NCBI GenBank assembly: GCA_009778945.1
Contig: WRFF01000048.1
Coordinates: 1-11,375 of the forward strand
DNA from: Clostridiales bacterium
Lineage (GTDB): Bacteria > Bacillota > Clostridia > Peptostreptococcales > Anaerovoracaceae
DNA length: 11,375 bases
Direction of reading: 5' to 3'
In this document: positions 1 to 6,315 of the stretch, piece by piece
Numbering within the stretch: position 1 is the first letter of the stretch
Layout: the number at the start of each line of letters is the position of its first letter
Notes under the pieces: model-generated
Seen by the model: only the letters and a program-made list of their open reading frames with translations
The model's database searches: none
What the model was told of the DNA's origin: nothing
Position numbers and translations under genes: made by a program

Positions 1-41
1 ATGGGATCCATATTCGTTAATGATGTCGATTGTTCCGACAT
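1..41 (-). CDS. 5' end of an unidentified gene, truncated by the window edge
   Basis: Only the first 13 codons are present on the minus strand (MSEQSTSLTNMDP), starting from an ATG at 41-39. The start is supported by a strong ribosome binding site, AAGGAG at 52-47, five bases upstream of the ATG. Thirteen residues are too few to name a family. The adjacent upstream DNA (about 60-310) carries repeated TGTCAC-type motifs like those at insertion-sequence ends, so a transposase is a reasonable guess, but it is inference. A second minus frame is also open here (it reads VGTIDIINEYGSH) but has no start codon with a ribosome binding site. Confidence 0.45.
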   Translation of the reverse strand, partial: MSEQSTSLTNMDP

Positions 42-92
42 AATCTCTCCTTCCTTGGTGTCCTCAAAAGGAACCGTTTCTAAATGCTAAAG

Positions 93-309
93 TGTCACTG
101 ACAATCAAAAAAGTTGAATTATTTATCATTTTGGCAAGTTGAAGGGCGTAAAACCCTATCGATATTTATCAAAATGTCACCAAAAGACGAAAAATGCTCG
201 TTTATTTATTATTTTTTGTCACTGCGAATTCGATATTTGGTTTTTAGTGACAATTTGCCGGATTTGAAAGGGGAAAACGGGGCAAAACGAGGGGGAAACG
301 TCACTAAAA
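93..309. repeat. AT-rich non-coding stretch with repeated TGTCAC-type motifs, possible insertion-sequence end
   Basis: Five copies of a TGTCAC/GTGACA-type motif lie in about 215 bp: 93-99 (inside the palindrome TGTCA-C-TGACA, 93-103), 175-180, 217-224, 246-252 (inverted) and 299-305 (CGTCACT). The last two sit in a perfect 10-bp inverted repeat, TTTTAGTGAC at 242-251 and GTCACTAAAA at 300-309. The DNA is clearly more AT-rich than lepA. Multiple short transposase-binding repeats at the ends are known for IS21-family elements, and a gene with a strong ribosome binding site points away from this array off the left edge. The IS interpretation is inferred; no transposase domain or target duplication is visible. 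An open frame crossing this stretch on the plus strand shows no protein-like features. Confidence 0.4.
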
Positions 310-342
310 CAATCTTTTTTGATGAATATTTATTTTTTCATC

Positions 343-536
343 TCACTCAACGATTTTCTTCTTGCCAAAATACTGCGTTAGTATCAGTAAAAGAAAAATA
401 CTTGCCGATATCAATGGCGTCCCGAGCCTGATAATAAGATGGGGATAAGCGCCAGACAACCTCCCAATTCCATAAGTCCGCCGTGTATGATCATGAGTAT
501 CGCCGCGATCTTATATTTTTTCAATTTGTCGCTCAC
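343..536 (-). pseudogene. Remnant of a small integral membrane protein gene downstream of lepA
   Basis: On the minus strand a GTG at 536-534 shares one base with the lepA TAG stop and opens a 41-codon frame. It has a basic start (MSDKLKKYK), then a hydrophobic segment containing IIHGGLMELGGCLALIP, and stops at 413-411. A second frame continues in protein-like fashion (DAIDIGKYFSF). A third gives a hydrophobic stretch and a charged tail (LLLILTQYFGKKKIVE) ending in a stop at 345-343. From memory, these pieces resemble the N-terminal, early and C-terminal parts of a small four-helix membrane protein of roughly 125 residues found in Clostridia. That suggests an internal deletion plus a frameshift. 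A genuine 41-residue protein is the alternative. The family has no function that I know of. Confidence 0.45.
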
Positions 537-2344
537 TATTTATTCTCATCATATTTCAGCACAGCCGTGAAGGCTTCCTGCGGCACTTCGACGGAGCCGA
601 ACTGGCGCATGCGCTTCTTGCCCTCTTTCTGTTTTTCAAGCAGCTTCTTTTTGCGCGAGATATCGCCGCCGTAGCATTTCGCGATAACGTCCTTGCGGTA
701 TGCGCTGACCGTCGAACGCGCGATGATCTTCTGCCCGATGGAAGCTTGGATCGGGACCTCGAACTGGTGCCGCGGGATGATTTCCTTGAGCTTCTCGCAG
801 ACAAAGCGCCCGCGCGCGTACGCCTTGCTCTCGTGCACCAGCATCGAGAACGCGTCCACCGGCTCCTTGTTCAGCAGGATGTCGAGCTTCACGATTTTGC
901 TCTCCTGATAGCGGATGAATTCATAATCAAGCGACCCGTAGCCCCGTGTCTTGCTTTTCAGTGCGTCGAAGAAATCGTAGATCACCTCGTTCAGCGGCAG
1001 TTCGTAGTGCAGGAGGACACGCGTCGTGGTCACATATTCCATATGCAGCATAGTGCCGCGCCGGTCCTGACACAGGTCCATGATCGCGCCGACGTATTCC
1101 TTGGGGAGCATGATATCCGCCTTCACGATCGGCTCCTCGATATGATCAATCTCCATAGGGTCAGGCAGGTTCGACGGATTCTGGATCATCTCTTCGGCGC
1201 CGTTCGATCGGATCACGCGGTAGATGACGCTGGGCGAAGTCGTGATGATCGACAGGTCGAATTCACGGTCCAGGCGCTCCACGATAATCTCCATATGAAG
1301 CAGGCCGAGGAAGCCGCAGCGGAAACCGTACCCGAGCGCTGTGCTTGTCTCCGGCTCGAAATGGAACGCCGCGTCGTTGACCTGCAGTTTTTCGATGGCG
1401 TCCTTCACTGCTTCGTATTTCTCTCCCTCCGCGGGATAGACGCCGCAGTAGACCATCGGCCTCGCTTCCTTATAGCCCTTCAGCGGTTTTTCCGCCGGCT
1501 CGGCGGCGAGCGTCACCGTATCGCCGACGCGCGCGTCCGCCACACGCTTGATGCTTGCGGAAATAAAGCCGACCTCGCCACAGGCGAGTTGGTCCGCTTC
1601 CACCTCCTGCGGCTCGTGGAATCCGACCTCCGTGACCTCGTAATCCTTGCCTGTGTTCATAAGGCGGATCATATCGCCCCGCTTCACGCTGCCGTCAAAG
1701 ACGCGCGCGTAGATCACGACGCCCCGGTAATTGTCATAATAACTGTCGAAGATCAGCGCTTTGAGCGGCCCTTCCGGGTTGCCTTTCGGCGGCGGGATAT
1801 TCTTGACCACGTCCTCAAGCACGTCGCGGATGTTGATCCCCTCTTTTGCGGAAATCAGCGGCGCGGCCTCCGTATCGATACCGATGAGGTCCTCAATCTC
1901 CTCCTTCACGCGGTCCGGCTCCGCGCTCGCGAGGTCGATCTTGTTCAGGACTGGCCGAATTTCAAGATCCTCGTTCATCGCGAGGTAGACGTTCGCGAGC
2001 GTCTGCGCCTCGACGCCCTGCGTCGCGTCCACGACAAGCACCGCACCCTCGCAGGCCGCGAGGCTGCGGCTCACCTCGTACGTGAAGTCCACGTGTCCCG
2101 GCGTGTCGATTAAATTCAGAATATACGTCTCGCCGTCGTCCGCGCGGTAGGACAGGCGCGAGGTCTGCAGTTTGATCGTGATGCCGCGCTCGCGCTCAAG
2201 ATCCATATTGTCGAGATACTGTTCGCGCATATCCCGGTCCGCGACCGCGCCGCAGGCCTGCAGAATGCGGTCGGCAAGCGTGGATTTGCCGTGATCGATA
2301 TGCGCGATGATCGAAAAATTCCGGATATGGTCTTGCTTTGTCAT
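536..2344 (-). CDS. lepA: Elongation factor 4 (LepA), ribosome-associated GTPase
   Basis: LepA is a cytoplasmic translational GTPase that binds the ribosome and acts in initiation, back-translocation or ribosome maturation. The 602-residue product has the normal family length. G-domain motifs are complete: AHIDHGKST (14-22), RGITI (53-57), DTPGHVD (80-86), NKID (134-137) and the SAKEG motif. The C-terminal domain unique to LepA is intact, with the signature around CYGGDISRKKKLLEKQKEG, and the protein ends in YDENK before TAG. I chose the ATG at 2344 because MTKQDHIRNFSIIAHIDHG matches the usual LepA N-terminus. An in-frame ATG at 2389 would add 15 atypical residues and overlap the divergent gene. 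There is no clear Shine-Dalgarno before 2344, and the predicted promoter lies almost on the start codon. Confidence 0.97.
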   Translation of the reverse strand: MTKQDHIRNFSIIAHIDHGKSTLADRILQACGAVADRDMREQYLDNMDLERERGITIKLQTSRLSYRADDGETYILNLIDTPGHVDFTYEVSRSLAACEGAVLVVDATQGVEAQTLANVYLAMNEDLEIRPVLNKIDLASAEPDRVKEEIEDLIGIDTEAAPLISAKEGINIRDVLEDVVKNIPPPKGNPEGPLKALIFDSYYDNYRGVVIYARVFDGSVKRGDMIRLMNTGKDYEVTEVGFHEPQEVEADQLACGEVGFISASIKRVADARVGDTVTLAAEPAEKPLKGYKEARPMVYCGVYPAEGEKYEAVKDAIEKLQVNDAAFHFEPETSTALGYGFRCGFLGLLHMEIIVERLDREFDLSIITTSPSVIYRVIRSNGAEEMIQNPSNLPDPMEIDHIEEPIVKADIMLPKEYVGAIMDLCQDRRGTMLHMEYVTTTRVLLHYELPLNEVIYDFFDALKSKTRGYGSLDYEFIRYQESKIVKLDILLNKEPVDAFSMLVHESKAYARGRFVCEKLKEIIPRHQFEVPIQASIGQKIIARSTVSAYRKDVIAKCYGGDISRKKKLLEKQKEGKKRMRQFGSVEVPQEAFTAVLKYDENK

Positions 2345-2366
2345 AACTATGAGAGTATACCATAAC
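2333..2366. promoter_or_regulatory. Overlapping divergent promoters between lepA and the TraX-family gene
   Basis: The two start codons are 23 bp apart. On the plus strand TTGCTT (2333-2338), a 17-bp spacer and TATACC (2356-2361) make a plausible promoter whose start point would fall at about 2368, the A of the ATG. On the minus strand an extended -10, TGGTATACT, has its hexamer at 2359-2354, with a predicted start about 2347, three bases before the lepA ATG; no good -35 is seen. Both -10 elements share the palindrome GTATAC (2355-2360). Neither gene has a convincing ribosome binding site. Start points are inferred from sequence only. Confidence 0.4.
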
Positions 2367-2367
2367 C

Positions 2368-3192
2368 ATGAATGAATCTTTGCCGGCAAGCACCCAAACG
2401 CAAGCGCTCTTATCTACAAACGCCCTGAAAATCTGGGCGATTATCGCGATGGTCTGCGACCATTTCCCGTATATGCTGCAGCCCTGGCAGGAGGCTTATT
2501 ATTCGTTCCCGTGGTTTCTTCTGCACGCGTTCGGGAGGATCACGGCGCCGGTGTTTTTCTACCTGCTCGCGCTTGGTTACCGGCGCACCCGGAACGCGAA
2601 CCGTTATACGGTCCGGCTGCTGATTTTCGCGCTCCTTTCGTACGTGCCGTATATCTGGTATTTTCATAACGCGCCGCCGGACGCGCAGAATTTCCATAAC
2701 CTGAACGTCATTTTCACGATGCTCTTCGGCCTGCTCCTGCTGCGCGCGCTGCATGAGATCCGAAACACGGCGCTGAAAGCGGTTTGCGTCGTGCTCTGCC
2801 TTCTCGGCGGCTGGTGGTGCGATTACGGGCTGTACGGGCTGGCGGTCATCCTGATCTGCGATATCGCGCGGGGCAGCCGGCGCGGCACGGTCCTCGGAAT
2901 GGGCGCTGCGATGATGGTCTTTGTCTACGCGAATATCTCCTCTGTCTTCCCGGACAGCGCCGGCCCGTTCGGGTATCTGGCGGGCTTTTCCCAAAACCCG
3001 CGGATATTGGCTTATTTGATCGTGCTGCTCTGCCAACTGCTGCCGCTGATCCTGATCGCGCGGCACCGGGTATGGTTTCCCGGCCTCGCGGCGGAACCCC
3101 GCCCCGGAGCTCTGGCAAAATGGGGTTTCTATATCTTTTATCCCGCGCATATCACGGCGCTGCTGCTTATTCGCTTATTATTGCTGGCTTAA
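2368..3192 (+). CDS. TraX-family integral membrane protein
   Basis: The 274-residue product is strongly hydrophobic, with about eight predicted membrane segments. Near the N-terminus it has the TraX-type segment ALKIWAIIAMVCDHF (19-33) with the conserved Asp-His pair D31-H32, then the typical LLHAFGRITAPVFFYLLALGY region and an N-terminal half rich in aromatic residues. TraX of the F plasmid acetylates pilin; chromosomal homologues are widespread and their substrate is generally unknown, so an acyltransferase-like role is inference. No conjugation genes are nearby, so a conjugal function is unlikely. It diverges from lepA and is followed 11 bp later by an AEC carrier gene, probably on the same transcript. 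The ATG at 2368 lacks a good ribosome binding site, which fits a leaderless transcript or a start slightly downstream. Confidence 0.85.
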   Translation: MNESLPASTQTQALLSTNALKIWAIIAMVCDHFPYMLQPWQEAYYSFPWFLLHAFGRITAPVFFYLLALGYRRTRNANRYTVRLLIFALLSYVPYIWYFHNAPPDAQNFHNLNVIFTMLFGLLLLRALHEIRNTALKAVCVVLCLLGGWWCDYGLYGLAVILICDIARGSRRGTVLGMGAAMMVFVYANISSVFPDSAGPFGYLAGFSQNPRILAYLIVLLCQLLPLILIARHRVWFPGLAAEPRPGALAKWGFYIFYPAHITALLLIRLLLLA

Positions 3193-3203
3193 GGAACTGA
3201 AAA

Positions 3204-4127
3204 ATGTCCAATCTTGAAAATACAGCGCTGCTCTTCGTTTTGGTCCTGGTGGCAGGGGTCCTCATCGGAAAGGCAAAACTCCTTTCCAAGCCGACAAAGG
3301 CTGAAATCACCAATCTCGTACTGTATGTGACGATGCCCTGCATGATCGTCATGTCATTGGACGCCAAATATGATCCTTCTTTGATAAAGAGTTTCGGAAT
3401 CATACTGGTATTTGCGGTCGTCGTGCAGATGATCGCGCAGCTGCTCAGCCAGGCCTTTTTCCGGAACCAGTTGTTCGAACGGCGCAGCGTCCTGCGGTAC
3501 GGCGTGATTGTCGCCAATTCAAGTTTCTTCGGGATCCCCGTTATCTCTACCGTATTGGGCGCCGCGGCGCTGCCGTTCGCTGCCATCTATCTGATCCCGC
3601 AGCGCGTCGCGATGTGGACCCTCGGCGTCCCCTGCTTTTCAAACGACAAGACCACTTTGAAGAGAGTGGTGACGAAGACGCTCATACACCCGGCCATGAT
3701 CGCCGTCTATGTCGGGCTCGCGCTTCTGCTCACAGGCACATCGATTCCGGAAGGCATCGCCGCGCCCATCAGCATGATCGGCAATTGTACCATGCCGCTC
3801 GCCATGATGCTGATCGGAACCATTCTGGTGGAGATCAACCCATCCATGCTCAAAAGCCGGCAGCTATATCTCTATTGTCTGATCCGCCTGGTTCTGATAC
3901 CCGGCGCCATCTTTGCCGTATGCCTGCTGTTCGGGCAGGCCGGGACGATCCTCCATGTCTGCGTACTGATGGCCGGCATGCCCGCCGCGTCGACCACGAG
4001 CCTGCTCGCGATCCAGTATAAAGCGGACGAAGTTTTCGGCTCCACCGTTGTGATCGTATCGACCCTGCTCTTCTTCGCCATGCTTCCCGTCTGGATGACC
4101 CTGTTCTCGCTTGTGGGGACGGCCTGA
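3204..4127 (+). CDS. AEC-family (auxin efflux carrier-like) transporter
   Basis: This 307-residue protein has about ten hydrophobic segments in the two-halves arrangement of the AEC/PIN-like (Mem_trans) family. Recognisable features are the first helix followed by KAKLLSKPTKAEITNLVLYV, the TMPCMI segment (43-48) with its helix-breaking proline, and the second-half-of-domain motif NSSFFGIPV (105-113), characteristic of this family. A second repeat begins after about residue 155, with MIGNCTMPLAMMLIGTIL in the matching place. Bacterial members export or import small organic anions such as malate, but the substrate cannot be read from the sequence. The ATG is preceded by AAGGA (3191-3195) at 8 bp, overlapping the end of the TraX-family gene, so translation is probably linked to the upstream transcript. 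Confidence 0.9.
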   Translation: MSNLENTALLFVLVLVAGVLIGKAKLLSKPTKAEITNLVLYVTMPCMIVMSLDAKYDPSLIKSFGIILVFAVVVQMIAQLLSQAFFRNQLFERRSVLRYGVIVANSSFFGIPVISTVLGAAALPFAAIYLIPQRVAMWTLGVPCFSNDKTTLKRVVTKTLIHPAMIAVYVGLALLLTGTSIPEGIAAPISMIGNCTMPLAMMLIGTILVEINPSMLKSRQLYLYCLIRLVLIPGAIFAVCLLFGQAGTILHVCVLMAGMPAASTTSLLAIQYKADEVFGSTVVIVSTLLFFAMLPVWMTLFSLVGTA

Positions 4128-4190
4128 TTTTGTCACATCCAATAATATTTTTGCCACCGCCTTTAGCGTTAACGGAGATAATAGAAACAA

Positions 4191-5726
4191 ATGGATATAA
4201 AAGATAATACCGGCGGGTCTCCGCCTGCATCGGTTGGCAGCCGTGGAAAACCAACCATTTCGCTGTTCGGATTCTTTGCAATTACCGCAGCTATGGTTGT
4301 ATCTGTATACGAGTATCCTTCCCTTGCCGTAAGCGGGCTGCATCTGATATTTTTCCTGTTGCTGGGAGGATTTTTATGGTGCTTGCCCGTCGGGCTGTGC
4401 AGCGCGGAAATGGCTACCGCTGACGGTTGCCGGGATGGCGGCATATTTTCATGGGTCAGCGCGATGTTGGGCGAACGCTTCGGCTTCGCCGCAATCTTCT
4501 TCCAATGGTTCCAGGTCACGGTCGGCTTTATCACGATGATCTATTTCATTTTGGGCGTACTGTCTTTTGCGTTTCCTTTTTCAGCGCTGAATATTCCCTG
4601 GATCAAATTGATTGTTGTACTGATCATTTTCTGGGGGATCACCTTTCTGCAGATGTCCGGGATAAAAGCAACGGAAAAACTTGCAAAATTTACGTTTATT
4701 ATCGGAGTCGCTATCCCGGTATTCGTGCTCTTTCTTTTAATCGTTGTTTATATCGCCGCAGGAAATCCGTTGAACGTCAATTTTGCGAGCCACGCTTTTC
4801 TGCCGGATTTCCGGCAAATATCCACTTTAGTCGTCTTTGTCGCCTTTATACTCGCCTTTATGGGAATCGAAGCCAGTTCTTCTTATATTAATGACTTGGA
4901 AAACCCGAACAGAAACTATCCGATCGTCATGATCCTGCTTGTAGTGCTCAGCATCGTTTTGAACGCCATCGGCGGCCTGAGTGTGGCCGGCATCGTTCCG
5001 GCGGATCAGATCAATCTGTCAAGCGGCGTCATGCAAGCTTTTTCGGCGCTGATTCTGCACTTCAATTCAGGCCTTGGCGCCGCCGTAAAAATCATTGCTG
5101 TCATGCTCGCCATAGGCGTGCTCGGCGAACTGTCCGGCTGGATCGTGGGGCCGGTCCGCAGCATGTATATGGCGGCCCAGAAGGGGTTGCTGCCGAAAGC
5201 CTTTACCAGGACAAACCAAAAGAATGTCCCGACCTTGCTCGTTCTGGCCCAAGGAATTGTCGTGACCATATGGGCGACCGTGCTGACTTTGGGCGGCGAC
5301 GGAAACAATCTTTCATTTTTGATCACGATCACCCTCACCGTCGTCATCTACTTAGCCATGTATATACTTATGTTTGTTTCCTATTTTGTGCTTATCAAGC
5401 GCAGTGAATTGCATCGCAGTTACCAGGTTCCGGGCGGGAAGCCCGGGAAATATATCTTCGCGATATCCGGCCTCGCCACTTCACTGCTCGCTTTTATCAT
5501 CAGCTTTTTCCCGCCTTCGTCCATAACGGCGGGAAGCGGTAACAGTTATATAATCATCCTCGGCCTGAGCTCAGCGGTGACATTGCTCGGCCCTTTTGCT
5601 ATCTACAGCCTTTATGGCAAAAAACACTCCGCTCCCGGCTTCGAGTACAAGCATCTGAAACATTATGAACAAAACAGATTCATCCGCCCGTGGGCCAGAG
5701 GCGAGCACCGCATAGGGAACAGGTAA
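4191..5726 (+). CDS. gadC: GadC-like glutamate/GABA-type amino acid antiporter (APC superfamily)
   Basis: The 511-residue protein has about twelve membrane segments and closely resembles E. coli GadC. It carries LFGFFAITAAMVVSVYEYP near the start, then FFLLLGGFLW-PVGLCSAEMAT, LVVFVAFILAFMGIEAS, and NYPIVMILL. A GLSVAG-to-INLSSGVMQAF segment, GWIVGPVRSMYMAAQKGLLP and a VPGGK cytoplasmic loop follow. The C-terminal tail (FIRPWARGEHRI) resembles the GadC C-plug that closes the inner face at neutral pH. GadC exchanges external glutamate for internal GABA in acid resistance. No glutamate decarboxylase gene is in the window, so the true exchange pair is uncertain. A GGAG (4174-4177) lies 13 bp before the ATG, an unusually long spacing. 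Base composition is visibly less GC-rich than argGH, which may mark a transferred gene. No intrinsic terminator is seen after it. Confidence 0.85.
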   Translation: MDIKDNTGGSPPASVGSRGKPTISLFGFFAITAAMVVSVYEYPSLAVSGLHLIFFLLLGGFLWCLPVGLCSAEMATADGCRDGGIFSWVSAMLGERFGFAAIFFQWFQVTVGFITMIYFILGVLSFAFPFSALNIPWIKLIVVLIIFWGITFLQMSGIKATEKLAKFTFIIGVAIPVFVLFLLIVVYIAAGNPLNVNFASHAFLPDFRQISTLVVFVAFILAFMGIEASSSYINDLENPNRNYPIVMILLVVLSIVLNAIGGLSVAGIVPADQINLSSGVMQAFSALILHFNSGLGAAVKIIAVMLAIGVLGELSGWIVGPVRSMYMAAQKGLLPKAFTRTNQKNVPTLLVLAQGIVVTIWATVLTLGGDGNNLSFLITITLTVVIYLAMYILMFVSYFVLIKRSELHRSYQVPGGKPGKYIFAISGLATSLLAFIISFFPPSSITAGSGNSYIIILGLSSAVTLLGPFAIYSLYGKKHSAPGFEYKHLKHYEQNRFIRPWARGEHRIGNR

Positions 5727-5780
5727 TGGGGGGCGAGACGTTTTCGGCGCCGCCTTTGACACCACCGGCCCAAAAACCGC

Positions 5781-5809
5781 TTGCATTTCGGCCTCATATC
5801 GCATAGAAT
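5781..5809 (+). promoter_or_regulatory. Promoter of rpsT
   Basis: TTGCAT (5781-5786), a 17-bp spacer and TAGAAT (5804-5809) form a good housekeeping-type promoter. The expected start point at about 5816 gives an untranslated leader of roughly 70 bases that contains a GC-rich hairpin at 5832-5848. Confidence 0.65.
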
Positions 5810-5831
5810 AAACATTGCGATTGTTTTGCCG

Positions 5832-5848
5832 GGCGGCACAGGGCCGCC
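5832..5848 (+). repeat. GC-rich hairpin in the rpsT leader (copy 1 of a flanking pair)
   Basis: GGCGGC-ACAGG-GCCGCC forms a 6-bp GC stem with a 5-base loop. No T-run follows, so it is not an intrinsic terminator. A near copy, GGCGG-TCACAGG-CCGCC, lies just after rpsT at 6198-6214. Hairpin 1 ends 37 bases before the rpsT start codon, within the predicted leader. Confidence 0.5.
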
Positions 5849-5885
5849 GCGGGCAGATGCCATGCAACAGAAAGTGGGTGAATGA

Positions 5886-6161
5886 ATGGCAAACATCAAA
5901 TCCGCAAAGAAGCGCATCAGTGTTATTCAGGTCAAGACCGCGCGCAACCGCCGCGTCAAATCGCGCCTGAAGGATGTATCCAAGGCCTTCGACCTCGCGA
6001 TTGCGAGCGATGACAAGGACGCCGCGAAGGAAAATCTCGCGAAAGCCGAGAAGAAGCTTATGCAGGCGGCCGCCAAGGGCACGATCCACAAGAACGCCGC
6101 AAGCCGCAAGGTGTCGCGCATGACGGTCCGCTTCAACACGGTCTTTGGAACCAAAGGCTGA
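5886..6161 (+). CDS. rpsT: 30S ribosomal protein S20
   Basis: S20 binds 16S rRNA early in 30S subunit assembly. The 91-residue product begins MANIKSAKKRI, followed by the family motif KTARNRRVKSRLK, and is rich in Lys, Arg and Ala throughout, as expected for a three-helix rRNA-binding protein. The second half has the KGTIHKNAASRKVSRM segment that identifies S20. Length is close to the usual 85-90 residues. The start at 5886 is favoured by GGGTGA (5876-5881) just upstream; an out-of-frame ATG sits four bases earlier at 5882. It has its own promoter and terminator, so it is a single-gene unit, separate from the antiporter gene 159 bp upstream. Autoregulation through the leader is known for S20 in E. 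coli; here it is only a possibility. Confidence 0.97.
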   Translation: MANIKSAKKRISVIQVKTARNRRVKSRLKDVSKAFDLAIASDDKDAAKENLAKAEKKLMQAAAKGTIHKNAASRKVSRMTVRFNTVFGTKG

Positions 6162-6197
6162 CTCACCCGTCCCACACGCGGCGTTACGGAGCCGCAC

Positions 6198-6214
6198 GGC
6201 GGTCACAGGCCGCC
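6198..6214 (+). repeat. GC-rich hairpin after rpsT (copy 2 of a flanking pair)
   Basis: GGCGG-TCACAGG-CCGCC repeats the sequence of the leader hairpin at 5832-5848 with one inserted T and one missing G. Both halves of the stem are conserved, giving 5 bp here. Another short stem, GCGGC/GCCGC (6178-6182 with 6191-6195), precedes it, so the rpsT 3' end is highly structured. Confidence 0.45.
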
Positions 6215-6216
6215 CG

Positions 6217-6237
6217 ATGTGATACGTTTCATCACAT
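6217..6237. repeat. Inverted repeat between rpsT and its terminator
   Basis: ATGTGAT (6217-6223) and ATCACAT (6231-6237) are perfect 7-bp arms around a 7-base loop. This could be an RNA hairpin at the rpsT 3' end or a protein-binding site; no T-run follows directly. Confidence 0.45.
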
Positions 6238-6238
6238 A

Positions 6239-6270
6239 CAGCCGGAAGTGTCTCCCGGCTGTTTTTTATT
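6239..6270 (+). terminator. Intrinsic terminator of rpsT
   Basis: CAGCCGG (6239-6245) pairs with CCGGCTG (6255-6261) around a 9-base loop and is followed directly by TTTTTTATT. This is a textbook rho-independent terminator on the plus strand, about 80 bases after the rpsT stop codon. Confidence 0.9.
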
Positions 6271-6283
6271 GCGCTGCAGCGAG

Positions 6284-6315
6284 GGTGTCATTGACACCTC
6301 CGTCCCCCTGACACC
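6284..6315. repeat. REP-like palindrome with an extra half-site, upstream of argG
   Basis: GGTGTCA-T-TGACACC (6284-6298) is a perfect 7-bp palindrome with a one-base centre. The half-site TGACACC recurs at 6309-6315 after TCCGTCCCCC. Read on the minus strand, the unit GGTGTCAGGGGGACGGAGG followed by the palindrome resembles repetitive extragenic elements common in Bacillota and other anaerobes; that resemblance is from memory. The second half-site overlaps the argG -35 box. It could equally be an operator. It does not match known arginine-repressor boxes. Confidence 0.45.

Noticed and set aside
270..295. G-quadruplex
   Set aside because: Only three runs of four or more G are present; a fourth run is missing, so a stable three-layer quadruplex is not supported.
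321..342. GATGAA/TTCATC hairpin as a terminator of lepA
   Set aside because: On the minus strand the stem is followed by an A-run, not a T-run; on the plus strand the T-run precedes the stem.
114..431. Plus-strand open frame of 105 codons near the left end
   Set aside because: It runs through the repeat array and antisense to the membrane-protein remnant, has no ribosome binding site and no recognisable domain.
746..2113. Long plus-strand open frame (455 codons) antisense to lepA
   Set aside because: An Arg/His/Val/Asp-rich product typical of the mirror frame of a GC-rich gene; lepA on the other strand is certain.
2368..3192. Conjugation locus, suggested by the TraX homology
   Set aside because: TraX-family genes are common on chromosomes and no relaxase, coupling protein or pilus gene is in the window.
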